Positions 12,924 to 21,196 of a DNA stretch of 21,510 nucleotides are shown in pieces (position 1 is the first letter of the stretch; each line of letters opens with the position of its first letter). The notes beneath the pieces are model-generated. The model ran no database searches, was not told the DNA's origin, and saw only the letters and a program-made list of their open reading frames with translations. Source of the DNA: an uncultured Ruminococcus sp. Lineage in GTDB: Bacteria; Bacillota; Clostridia; Oscillospirales; CAG-272. The DNA lies in the NCBI GenBank assembly GCA_902782785.1, contig CACZOH010000107.1:1-21510 (forward strand), read 5' to 3'. The position numbers and the translations under genes were made by a program.

Positions 12924-14126
12924 ATGAAAAAACTGTTATGCATACTGCTTTCGGCTTTGTTCGTTCTCGTGATGTTTGCCTCCTGCGCAACGCAGGGCTC
13001 CGGCTCGGAAACGACGAAAGCGGAAGGTGAAACGACGACCGTCACGGCGGCCGTTACGGATGCCGAGACAGAGCCAGAGGAGCTTTCAAAAACTGAAAAA
13101 GCTCATAAGTTCCTTGACGCTCTTCCCAAAGCCAATTACAACAGAGAATTCAATATACTCTGTATGGCGGGCGTGGGCAACTCCGAAAAAGAGATATGGG
13201 CTGAAGACGCCAGCACGGAGCCCATAGAGGACGCGGTCTTCAGAAGAAACGCCGCGATGTTAGACACGTTCGGCGTCACCATAACGAAGAACGCGCAGGC
13301 TTCCGTCGTTACGGCTGCGCAGAACGATATCAAATCGAACGCGAAATCGTACGACCTTATCATGGCGAACGGACCCGACACAGGCTCGCTTGCACAGAAC
13401 GGATATCTCTACAACTTCCTTGATTTATCTGATTATATGAACCTGAACGAGGAATGGTGGGATCCCGGCACGCTGCGCGACTGCGTCATAAACGGCAAGG
13501 TCTATTTTATGAACGGCGATATCAACATACTCGATAACGACGTTACGTGGATAATGCTTTTCAATAAAAAGATGGTTGCCGACAACGACCTTGAGGAGCC
13601 GTATAAGCTCGTCAAGGAGGGCAAATGGACGCTTGATAAATTCTATGAATACGTTAAGACCGTTTCAAAGGACAACGGCGACGGCAAGTACGACGAAAAC
13701 GATACCTACGGCTTCCTCACGACGAACGGCGGCGGTCTGACCAACTTCCTCTATACGAGCGACATAAAGACCGTCGATCTGAGAGACGGCGAGCCCCAGG
13801 TTGTAATGGGCGAATATCAGGATAAGATATTCGATCTGCTTTCATACTGCAAGAAGCTGATGCACGAGGATAACGTATCGTGGATATCGATCAACAACCC
13901 CGCACAGACGAAAGAAATGTTCATGAACAATCAGGGCCTGTTCTATTCCGAGGTTTTAAGCTACATAGTAAACCTCTCGGATATGGATTCCCCGTACGGC
14001 GTTCTCCCCACTCCGAAATATGACGAGGCGCAGAAGGATTACAGAACGCACGTCGACGGCGTCGGCTCAATGATAAGCATACCGTCAAACGTCGACAAAC
14101 CCGACGAGACGGCGTACATAATATAG
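12924..14126 (+). CDS. Extracellular solute-binding lipoprotein, interrupted by an in-frame TAG
   Basis: The first 400 codons of a family-1-type ABC sugar-binding lipoprotein. MKKLLCILLSALFVLVMFASC is a lipoprotein signal with lipobox FASC and lipidated Cys21, followed by a Thr/Glu-rich linker (~22-58). The mature part shows the expected pattern: a NIL..AG.. start near 124, DLIMANGPDTGSLAQNGYLYNFLDLSDYMNL (~145-175), a substrate-contact region VTWIMLFNKKMV and WTLDKFYEYVKTVSKDNGDGKYDENDTYGF. A stop TAG at 14124-14126 ends it after DETAYII, yet the same frame continues with family-like sequence to a TGA at 14406-14408. GGGAGG lies upstream of ATG 12924. The gene ends at a strong terminator, and no permease genes are adjacent. 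Without readthrough the product lacks its last ~93 residues. Confidence 0.82.
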   Translation: MKKLLCILLSALFVLVMFASCATQGSGSETTKAEGETTTVTAAVTDAETEPEELSKTEKAHKFLDALPKANYNREFNILCMAGVGNSEKEIWAEDASTEPIEDAVFRRNAAMLDTFGVTITKNAQASVVTAAQNDIKSNAKSYDLIMANGPDTGSLAQNGYLYNFLDLSDYMNLNEEWWDPGTLRDCVINGKVYFMNGDINILDNDVTWIMLFNKKMVADNDLEEPYKLVKEGKWTLDKFYEYVKTVSKDNGDGKYDENDTYGFLTTNGGGLTNFLYTSDIKTVDLRDGEPQVVMGEYQDKIFDLLSYCKKLMHEDNVSWISINNPAQTKEMFMNNQGLFYSEVLSYIVNLSDMDSPYGVLPTPKYDEAQKDYRTHVDGVGSMISIPSNVDKPDETAYII

Positions 14127-14408
14127 GCCTTCGCTCTGTATTCGTATGAATACTTAACGCCCGCTTACTACGACGTAACGCTCAAGAGAAAGAAATCGAG
14201 AGACTCCGAGTCTTCGGAAATGATCGATATAATCCTGCAGTCGCGCGTATACGACATCGGTTATATCTATTCTTCAATAGGTCTGCCCTCGATATTCAAT
14301 AACCTCGTGTCGAAGGGAAGCACGGACTTCGCATCCGCTTACAAGAACGCAAGCAAAAAAGCAAACAAGGCGCTTGAAAGCATAATGAAGAAGTACAACA
14401 AGATCTGA
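14127..14408 (+). pseudogene. 3' remainder of the solute-binding protein gene after the in-frame TAG
   Basis: Continues in the same frame as 12924-14126 for 93 codons: AFALYSYEYLTPAYYDVTLK, a SRDSESSEMIDIILQSRVYD helix, GYIYSSIGLPSIFNNLV, and a Lys-rich final helix ending KKYNKI. This is what the C-terminus of clostridial solute-binding proteins of this type looks like (an EAL..ESY..VTPAYYDVxLK segment, from memory), so the TAG probably replaced a codon and did not end the gene; a GAG (Glu) to TAG change would suffice. It may be a nonsense mutation, a sequence error, or a readthrough site. An internal ATG at 14220 has no ribosome binding site. Confidence 0.75.
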
Positions 14409-14422
14409 TAACAAAATCGTCA

Positions 14423-14450
14423 GGGTGAGCCGTCCGGCTCACCCTTTTTT
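14423..14450 (+). terminator. Strong rho-independent terminator after the solute-binding gene
   Basis: GGGTGAGCC (14423-14431) and GGCTCACCC (14436-14444) form a perfect nine-base stem with loop GTCC, followed by six T. It lies 14 bases after the TGA at 14406-14408, so the transcript is built to include the region past the in-frame TAG. Confidence 0.92.
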
Positions 14451-14573
14451 GACCCTGAAAAAGAGGATAAGATCGGGTATCAGGCGATAAAAAAGCCAAG
14501 GGAGCGCTTTTTCGGATCAGCCCGGTTTTTTCCCTTATTCGACAAAAAAATAATATTTTTTATAAATTTAGTC

Positions 14574-14602
14574 TTTACAAATATAGAAATAAATGATATA
14601 AT
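14574..14602 (+). promoter_or_regulatory. Promoter of the dockerin/cohesin gene pair, TGATATAAT type
   Basis: TTTACA at 14574-14579 (five of six consensus), 17-base spacer, TATAAT at 14597-14602 preceded by TGA at 14594-14596. The 14636 start codon, with AAAGGAGGGG just upstream, lies about 28 bases past the expected transcription start. The region 14451-14573 is an AT-rich spacer with one weak hairpin-forming stretch around 14490-14512 and no ORF. Confidence 0.8.
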
Positions 14603-14635
14603 ACAATGGGATAATAAAAGGAAAGGAGGGGGAAT

Positions 14636-17600
14636 ATGAAAAAAGCGCTGTTTTTTCTGCTCGCCGTCATATTTACGGTTTCTTTTTCGCTTTTCGCATC
14701 GGCGGACGACGGCGTGACGTATACCCTCTCCGACGACGGTACGTATTATATCCTCACCTCCTATAAAAAGAACGAGGCGGAAGCAAGAATAAGCGCGTCG
14801 TATAACGGACTGCCCGTCAGAAAGATAGCCGCGAACGCGTTTTGCGGAAATTACTCCACATATAAGATAGTTATACCCGACAGCGTGGAAGAGATAGACG
14901 GCGGCGCGTTTTCCGCCATGGCTTCGCTGTCCGAATTTGAGGCGTCAGGCGCCTTTACCGCGGCGGACGGCGTGCTTTTCACCGGTGATAAAAAAACTCT
15001 TGTCAGATATCCGCAGGCGCTGACGGGCGAATATAAGATCCCGTCCGGCGCAAACGTATACGCTCACGCCTTCTCCGGCAGTTCGCTTTCGTCGGTCGAT
15101 GCGAGCGGAGCGGCGGTCTTAGGCGACTATTCTTTTTATCTGTCGGACGTTAAAAGCGTCACGTTTTCCGCGTCGCTCGATACGGTCGGCGCGCACGCGT
15201 TTGAAAAAAGCGCGGTGGAAAAGATCGTTATATCTTCCGCCGCAAAAATAAAAGAGTACGCGTTTTCAACGTGCGAAAAGCTCATTTACGCGGACGTTTC
15301 CTCAGCCGTGCTTGACGGAGAGGGGATATTCTTTTCGGACACGTCGCTTCTTGCGGTTTCGTATCCCGCAAGACAGAAAAACGTGCCCGCGCTTACGTTC
15401 TGCGGCTGTACGTCGCTTCTGACCGCGCCGGTCGGCAAAGACGTCACGGAAATAGGCGAAAAGGCGTTTTACGGCTGCACGGGCCTTAAGTACGCCGCGA
15501 CGGGCGGCGCCGCGGCGGCGGAGGACGCCTTCGGTCTCTGCGATAAGGTCAGTGTGACAGACGGCGCGTTTTCTTCCGTTTCAGTCACAGATACGGCCGC
15601 GGCGCTTAAAGTTAACGAAGAATTCACGGTGCTTGACGGAAATAACTCGGATCTGATCACCCGATCGCACATAATAAGAATTAACGGCGGCAAAATAACC
15701 GCTTTGAGTGAAGGTGTCGCCGAGGTCTACGCTGTAAGCCGTGCGGGCGGCGACTGCAGAGTCGTCACCGTTACTGTATCGGACGGCGCGGGCGTTATAG
15801 AGTCCGATCATCCGTACGGCGCGGGCAGAGTCTCATACGTTTATACGGTCCCGGGCTCGCCGGACCGCATATCCGTCACGTTTTCCTCCTCAGACAGTCT
15901 TTCCCTGTCCGATTCTTTGTCCGTTTACGATAAAAACAACAACTGCTACGGCATTTTCACCGGGAGCAAATCCGCGGGCAGGACCGTATTCATAGACGGC
16001 GATACCGTGAGGGCAGAGCTTATTTCGGCTCAGGGCGGAGGTTACGGCTTCCGCATAGTTTCCGCGGTTCCGGTGTCGTCGCTTGACGCGGTTACGGGGA
16101 TCTCGCTTATCGAAAGCGTAACGATGAACGTATCGGAGAAGCGCGATATCGACGCTCAAGTGATACCCGCGCGCGCTTTTCCGGACGAGCTTGTTTACGT
16201 TTCCGGAAACAAGGACGTCGTCGCCGTATCGTCCGACGGCATACTTACCGCGACCGGAGCCGGTGAAACAAAGGTTACCGTTTATTCCGTTTATTACGGC
16301 GTGTTTGCGGAGTGTACCGTAAAGGTGAACGGCAGGATAACAGAGGAGCCCGACTTTGAATATGAAATAAGAGACGGCGGCGCTTACATAACGCGCTACG
16401 GCGGTTTTGATAAAAACTGCGTCATACCGCCCTCGATAGACGGATTTACCGTTATCGGCATAGCGGACGGCGCGCTTTCATACGGAAAGATCAAAAGCGT
16501 GCATATCCCGGAAACCGTGCGCGATATAGCGCAGACCGCTTTCAACGGCTGCAGCGCTCTGACAAGGATCACGGTCGATCCGGGCAACAAGGTGTATTCC
16601 GCAAGGGACGGAGCGCTTTTAAGCTCCGACGACACGCTGCTTATAAAGGCGGCGCCCGGCATATCGGGAGAGTACACGATACCCGAAACGGTAAAGGAAG
16701 CGGCGGACGGCGCGTTTTCGTACTGCTTTAAGATCGATACCGTAAACGTCGGCGGCGGCGTTGTATCACTGTCCGGCGCTTCGTTTGCGGGCGCATCGTC
16801 TCTGAAACGCATAAACGCGGATAACGGCGCTTACACGTCGGTCGACGGTGTGCTTTACACCGCGGACAAAAAAACGCTCGTGTTTTTCCCCGCGGCTATG
16901 AACATACATACGTACACGGTCATACCCGGGACGGAGAACATAGGCGCGTACGCTTTTTACGGCGTAATGAATCTTTCCGGCATAGTCTTGTCGGAGTCCG
17001 TCCGCAATATAGACGAGCTTGCGTTATGCGACGCGTATTCCGTCGCCGGGATCTCGGTCAATTCTTCAAATATCGTTTACACGGCGGACGGCGGCAGTCT
17101 GTTTGAATTCGGCGCGCTGAAATTCGTACCTAAAACGGTAACCGGCGTTTATACGGTCCCGAAAAACACGTACAAAATACTGCCTTACGCGTTTTATAAC
17201 TGTTACGCCGTTGAGGACGTGGTTTTTGCCTCCGGTGTGACGGAGATAGGAGATTTTGCTTTCGGCAACTGCAGGAGCCTTTGCAATCTGTATCTTCCGC
17301 AGACGGTCAGAAAAATAGGGTACGACGCGTTTTATAACGACGCGCTGCTCACGGTCTATATACCGGGAAGCGCTGAAATAACGTATCTTTCATCGTGCAG
17401 GGTGCTGTGCGAAAACGGTTCGCCCGCACACGTATACTGCGAAAACAACGGCGTGGAATATGATTTTACGTACTATTCCGAGCACGGTCTGTATTCAGTT
17501 TATTCCCCCGTCCGCGCCGCCGTTCGCGTCGTTGAGGACAAGGACCCCGTTTATATCTCAAAGGTCAGAGCCGTATCGGGGCAGGGAATAAAGACGTATG

Positions 17601-18934
17601 CTGTATATATGCAATCGGACGAGCTCGGGCTTCCCGCCGGAGAATACGCGCTGAAAAGACAAAGCACATCGTCAAAACGGTATTTCTTCCGCGATAACGT
17701 TCTGACGGAAACAGAGCAGAACGCACTTGGCATATACAGAAGATACATAGAGCATATAATCGAGTTCACAGGCGAAACGGCAAAAGCGGCGATCTTTGTA
17801 AAAACTCCGCCCGACAAAGCGGAGTATCAGAAATACGAAGAGCTTGAGTGTGCCGGGCTTTCGCTTTACTATACGGGAGAAGACGGCTTGACGACCGTTA
17901 TATACGACGGATTTGAAATGGAAGCCGACACCTCGACAGCGGGCAAAAAGAAGGCTCTGATAAAGTTCAAAGATCTGAGTACGGAAACGGAGATAACTGT
18001 CATTACGGCGTATCTCACCGGTACGGTCGAGATAACGGGCGATCCGAGGTATAATATAACGCTGACGGCGGACGTTTCAAAGCTTTTGCCGGCAGGCGTA
18101 CCGCTTTCATACAGGTGGTACAGAGACGGCGAGATCATTCCGGGAGAAGACAAACAGACTTACACGCCCGCCCGGGAAGATATAGGAAAGACGCTGACCG
18201 TCACGGTTCGTTCCTCCTCCGATATAGAGGGAGAGATAACGAGCGCGGGTGTTAAAATAAACAAAGCTAAGGCGCAGATACCGCCTAAGCCGGAAATAGA
18301 CGCATCAAGCATGAATTCCGTAACGCTCAAACCCTTCGACGGATGCGAATACAGACTGTCGTTTGAGGGCGAATTTACGGATAAAACGGAATTCACCGGT
18401 CTGACGCCGAATACGACTTACGTGTTCTGCCAGCGGTACAGGGAAACGGATACGACGGAGCCGTCGCCCGTATCGAGCATATCGTTCAAAACTCCGGAGC
18501 CGCTTAAAATAAGGTCCGACGTTTATTTCCTCAATACGGCAAACCGGACGGTGAGCCTTGTGGAGCCTAAGACGACGGCAAAGGATTTTATATCGAATTT
18601 CAAGGACGGCGAGTATTTGTCCGTTTACAAAAACGGCGAGGAGATGGACGCGTCCGATATGATCGGAACGGGATGTGAAATAAGGCTTTACGTCGACGGC
18701 GTCATGTACGATAGTTACACGGTCGCGATAACGGGCGACGTGAACGGCGACGGTAAGATAACGATAACGGACTATCTGCAAATAAAAGAGCGTATCTTAA
18801 ATTCAAAGACGCTTTTAAAGGAAAAGGAATACGCGGCAGACGTTAACGGCGACGGCAAGGTGACGATCACGGACTATCTGCGGCTGAAATTCTGCATACA
18901 AAACGGACAGTCGCCCGAACAGAACAGGTATTGA
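14636..18934 (+). CDS. Secreted multi-domain LRR/Ig-like protein with C-terminal type-I-like dockerin
   Basis: 1432 residues. A signal peptide (1-~23, ending FASA) is followed by: BspA-type leucine-rich repeats (~25-310; units like IPDSVEEIDGGAF, VTEIGEKAFYGCTGL); a Big_2-like Ig domain (~318-383); a CUB-like domain (~386-477); a second Big_2-like domain (~485-566); a second LRR block (~575-945; HIPETVRDIAQTAFNGCSAL, VTEIGDFAFGNCRSL); an unassigned region (~960-1057); Ig/FN3-like domains (~1058-1287); a small pre-dockerin module (~1292-1365); and a dockerin (1367-1425) with two calcium loops starting at Asp1368 and Asp1402. No catalytic domain or sortase signal is visible, so it looks like an adhesin or matrix protein. 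The dockerin should dock it to a cohesin, and the next gene encodes one. The promoter and GGAGG are strong. Confidence 0.85.
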   Translation: MKKALFFLLAVIFTVSFSLFASADDGVTYTLSDDGTYYILTSYKKNEAEARISASYNGLPVRKIAANAFCGNYSTYKIVIPDSVEEIDGGAFSAMASLSEFEASGAFTAADGVLFTGDKKTLVRYPQALTGEYKIPSGANVYAHAFSGSSLSSVDASGAAVLGDYSFYLSDVKSVTFSASLDTVGAHAFEKSAVEKIVISSAAKIKEYAFSTCEKLIYADVSSAVLDGEGIFFSDTSLLAVSYPARQKNVPALTFCGCTSLLTAPVGKDVTEIGEKAFYGCTGLKYAATGGAAAAEDAFGLCDKVSVTDGAFSSVSVTDTAAALKVNEEFTVLDGNNSDLITRSHIIRINGGKITALSEGVAEVYAVSRAGGDCRVVTVTVSDGAGVIESDHPYGAGRVSYVYTVPGSPDRISVTFSSSDSLSLSDSLSVYDKNNNCYGIFTGSKSAGRTVFIDGDTVRAELISAQGGGYGFRIVSAVPVSSLDAVTGISLIESVTMNVSEKRDIDAQVIPARAFPDELVYVSGNKDVVAVSSDGILTATGAGETKVTVYSVYYGVFAECTVKVNGRITEEPDFEYEIRDGGAYITRYGGFDKNCVIPPSIDGFTVIGIADGALSYGKIKSVHIPETVRDIAQTAFNGCSALTRITVDPGNKVYSARDGALLSSDDTLLIKAAPGISGEYTIPETVKEAADGAFSYCFKIDTVNVGGGVVSLSGASFAGASSLKRINADNGAYTSVDGVLYTADKKTLVFFPAAMNIHTYTVIPGTENIGAYAFYGVMNLSGIVLSESVRNIDELALCDAYSVAGISVNSSNIVYTADGGSLFEFGALKFVPKTVTGVYTVPKNTYKILPYAFYNCYAVEDVVFASGVTEIGDFAFGNCRSLCNLYLPQTVRKIGYDAFYNDALLTVYIPGSAEITYLSSCRVLCENGSPAHVYCENNGVEYDFTYYSEHGLYSVYSPVRAAVRVVEDKDPVYISKVRAVSGQGIKTYAVYMQSDELGLPAGEYALKRQSTSSKRYFFRDNVLTETEQNALGIYRRYIEHIIEFTGETAKAAIFVKTPPDKAEYQKYEELECAGLSLYYTGEDGLTTVIYDGFEMEADTSTAGKKKALIKFKDLSTETEITVITAYLTGTVEITGDPRYNITLTADVSKLLPAGVPLSYRWYRDGEIIPGEDKQTYTPAREDIGKTLTVTVRSSSDIEGEITSAGVKINKAKAQIPPKPEIDASSMNSVTLKPFDGCEYRLSFEGEFTDKTEFTGLTPNTTYVFCQRYRETDTTEPSPVSSISFKTPEPLKIRSDVYFLNTANRTVSLVEPKTTAKDFISNFKDGEYLSVYKNGEEMDASDMIGTGCEIRLYVDGVMYDSYTVAITGDVNGDGKITITDYLQIKERILNSKTLLKEKEYAADVNGDGKVTITDYLRLKFCIQNGQSPEQNRY

Positions 18935-18950
18935 TATGACAAGAGGCTAT

Positions 18951-20303
18951 ATGAAAAGATTTGTTTCAATAATACTGATAACCGTATTCGCCGCGCTTCT
19001 TTCGGTCTGCGGAAGAGCCGATTTCCGCGCATCGTTTTCTTTGACGGGCGCTTCCTCCGCACGCGCGGGGGAAAACATCACGGTGGCGTTCAAAGCCGAC
19101 GGCAACGGTATCTGCGGCATACTTGCCGAAATATCTTATGATACGTCTTTATTGACGTACAGATCGTCGTCGGGCGCTCTTTCGGACTGGAAGGTGGAGG
19201 TTACGGAGAAGGACGGCAGGCTGCAGATCTGGGCGGAAGAGAACAACAGCTTCAGATCGCCGATAAAATCTCAGCAGACTGTAATAAATCTCAGCTTCAG
19301 GGTCTTTTCAAACGCAAAAACGGGGGACAAATTCACAGTAAACGCCGATATACAGCAGGTATCGGATACGGAAAACGAGCTTTCGGGACTTAACGCGTCT
19401 TATTCCGGCACGGTCGCAAGACCGCTTTCGACCGACAGCAAGCTCAGGTCTCTGTCGGTAGACGGATATACCCTTACGCCCGAATTTTCCGCAAATAAAA
19501 CGGAATACGAGATAAACGGAGAGGTGGAATACACTCTGTCCGCTCTCAAAATAACCGCCGCCGCAAACGACGGCGAGGCAAAGGTGGATATCAGCGGCTC
19601 GAGACTGTCCGTCGGCTCAAACACCATACGCATAAAGGTCACCGCGGAGAGCGGAGATACTACGACGTACACGATAAAGGCGAGGATGAAGCAGGACCCT
19701 GATTACGTTAAGTCATCAGACTCCTCTCTGTCGTCTATATCCGTATCGGAGGGAAGGCTGTCGCCCGCGTTTTCTCAAACAACGTATTCTTACGTCGTGT
19801 ACGTCCCGTTTGAGGTCGAAACGGTAAAGGTCAGCGGCACTCCGGCCGATAAGAAAGCAAGCTGTGAAACGTCCGGCGAAAACGCGCTGACAGTCGGCGA
19901 AAACGTGATAACCGTTATCTGTACCGCCGAGAACGGCGCCAAAACCGAATACTACGTAAACGTCATAAGGATGGAAAAGTATATCACGGAGACGGACACG
20001 GATACCGGGACGGAGACCGTGACCGATACGGATACGGAAACGGATACCGATACCGGACCCGAAACGGAGCCGGATATACAGACGGATACGGAAACGGAGC
20101 CTTTGCCCGTCACGGGAAGCGTGACTGACGACACCACGGCGGAAGAAGAGACGGAGACATTGCCTCTTGATACGACGGAGACGGAGGAGCCGGTAAATAC
20201 AAAGGTCCCCGTGTGGGTGGTCGTCGCAGCCGCTGTCGGCGGTATAATCATAGGCGCGTTCAGCTGCGTGCTCGTACAAAATTCCATAAAGGAGAGAAGA
20301 TAA
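18951..20303 (+). CDS. Membrane-anchored cohesin-domain protein with cadherin-like repeats
   Basis: 450 residues from ATG 18951, which has AAGAGG four bases upstream; an in-frame ATG at 18936 has no clear site. Parts in order: signal peptide (~1-23); cohesin-like domain (~25-157) with FSLTGASSARAGENITVAFKAD, GICGILAEISYDTSLLTY, VINLSFRVFSNAKTGDKF; two cadherin-like beta-sandwich repeats (~163-245, ~258-341) each of the form LSSISVSEGRLSPAFS...YVVYVP...VTAENG.TYTI; an acidic Thr/Asp/Glu linker (~342-416); one C-terminal membrane helix (~419-441) and the basic tail KERR. The architecture displays a cohesin from the membrane outward. The gene begins 16 bases after the dockerin gene and shares its promoter. 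The cohesin call rests on strand pattern and the GIxGxxAxIxYDxSxL motif; a non-dockerin-binding relative is possible. Confidence 0.77.
   Translation: MKRFVSIILITVFAALLSVCGRADFRASFSLTGASSARAGENITVAFKADGNGICGILAEISYDTSLLTYRSSSGALSDWKVEVTEKDGRLQIWAEENNSFRSPIKSQQTVINLSFRVFSNAKTGDKFTVNADIQQVSDTENELSGLNASYSGTVARPLSTDSKLRSLSVDGYTLTPEFSANKTEYEINGEVEYTLSALKITAAANDGEAKVDISGSRLSVGSNTIRIKVTAESGDTTTYTIKARMKQDPDYVKSSDSSLSSISVSEGRLSPAFSQTTYSYVVYVPFEVETVKVSGTPADKKASCETSGENALTVGENVITVICTAENGAKTEYYVNVIRMEKYITETDTDTGTETVTDTDTETDTDTGPETEPDIQTDTETEPLPVTGSVTDDTTAEEETETLPLDTTETEEPVNTKVPVWVVVAAAVGGIIIGAFSCVLVQNSIKERR
19988..20100 (+). repeat. Degenerate GAYACGGA repeat coding the Thr/Asp/Glu linker
   Basis: Short units such as ACGGATACC, ACGGAAACG and ACGGAGACG recur over about 113 bases and encode alternating Thr-Asp/Thr-Glu (TETDTDTGTETVTDTDTETD and so on). 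It is part of the spacer between the surface domains and the membrane helix. Such tracts can change length by replication slippage in multiples of six bases without breaking the frame. Confidence 0.7.
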
Positions 20304-20304
20304 C

Positions 20305-21159
20305 TTGTCCGACGTTATATCAGTAAAAGCTCCCGCAAAGCTTAATTTATTCCTTGAAATAGGAAAAAAGCTGTCAAACGGGTATCATAATATAGAAAGC
20401 GTTATGCAGAGCGTTACTTTATACGACGTACTGCGCATAAAAAGAAGCGACGGCGGCATATCATTTGACTGCAGCAGCAAACGCCTCGTGTACGACGGAA
20501 ATCTTGTCATAAAAGCGGCAAAGCTGTTTTTTGAGGAAACGGGGATATCGCCGTGCGTTTCGATGTTTCTTGAAAAACACATACCCGTATCCGCGGGACT
20601 CGGCGGCGGCTCGACGGACGCCGCGGCGGCGCTTTCCGCTCTGAACGGTATGTTCGGACGTCCTCTCGACAGAGTCTCGCTTTCCGCTTTAGGTAAGAAG
20701 ATAGGCGCGGACGTCCCGTTCTGCATCAGACGCGGCATCTGTCTCGCGCGCGGGATCGGAGACGAGCTGGAGGAGCTTGACGAACTGCCGCGCTGCAGCT
20801 TCGTTATAGCCAAAGGCGGCTCCACCGTTTCAACGAAAACGGCGTACGAAACGCTTGATACGATAGAACGCGAATGCCGCCCCGTATCGTCGATAATGAA
20901 CTTTATAAAGAGCAGGGATCTGCACGGTATCGCAAAAAATCTGTATAACGGTTTTGAGATAATAAAAAGCTTTGACGATAAGATAAAGAATATAATGCTC
21001 GAACACCATGCTCTGAACGCTCTGATGAGCGGCAGCGGACCGTCCGTTTTCGGTATGTTTGAAAATGAAGCGGACGCGCTGGCGGCAAACAAAAAACTGC
21101 GCAGTCTCGGCTTCACCTGCTTTGTATGTTCACCGGAATACGATATTCCGAGATCATAA
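20305..21159 (+). CDS. ispE: 4-diphosphocytidyl-2-C-methyl-D-erythritol kinase
   Basis: 284 residues with a TTG start at 20305, supported by AAAGGAG at 20288-20294 inside the preceding gene. IspE phosphorylates CDP-methylerythritol with ATP in the MEP pathway for isoprenoid precursors. GHMP-kinase features: KAPAKLNLFLEI with Lys12, the ATP loop PVSAGLGGGSTDAAAAL (94-110), Asp136 in GADVPFC as the catalytic base, and the C-terminal MSGSGPSVFG motif. Length is typical. It follows the cohesin gene by one base, so it may be co-transcribed with it, although the functions are unrelated; translation is probably coupled to the end of that gene. Confidence 0.94.
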   Translation: MSDVISVKAPAKLNLFLEIGKKLSNGYHNIESVMQSVTLYDVLRIKRSDGGISFDCSSKRLVYDGNLVIKAAKLFFEETGISPCVSMFLEKHIPVSAGLGGGSTDAAAALSALNGMFGRPLDRVSLSALGKKIGADVPFCIRRGICLARGIGDELEELDELPRCSFVIAKGGSTVSTKTAYETLDTIERECRPVSSIMNFIKSRDLHGIAKNLYNGFEIIKSFDDKIKNIMLEHHALNALMSGSGPSVFGMFENEADALAANKKLRSLGFTCFVCSPEYDIPRS

Positions 21160-21168
21160 ATATAATAT

Positions 21169-21184
21169 TGCCGCAAATGCGGCA
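21169..21184 (+). promoter_or_regulatory. Hairpin just upstream of the aquaporin ribosome binding site
   Basis: TGCCGC and GCGGCA form a perfect six-base stem with loop AAAT, ending at the base before the AGGAGG at 21185-21190. A TATAAT at 21161-21166 could be a -10 box, but no good -35 is seen 16-18 bases upstream. The hairpin could affect initiation or mRNA stability; this is inference. Confidence 0.4.
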
Positions 21185-21196
21185 GAGGAGGAAACT

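Noticed and set aside
14124..14126. TAG as evidence for a reassigned genetic code
   Set aside because: Only one in-frame TAG appears in about 18 genes, while TAA and TGA act as normal stops. A lone nonsense change or sequence error is simpler, although the absence of TAG stops is kept as a finding to check.
14490..14536. Second terminator-like structure (AAAAAGC/GCTTTTT and AAGGGA/TCCCTT) after the terminator at 14423-14450
   Set aside because: Stems are short or widely spaced and compete with each other, and the strong terminator before them already ends the transcript.
14636..18934. The large dockerin protein as a cellulosomal enzyme
   Set aside because: No glycosidase, esterase, lyase or peptidase motif was seen along its length; the domains are LRR, Ig-like, CUB-like and FN3-like.
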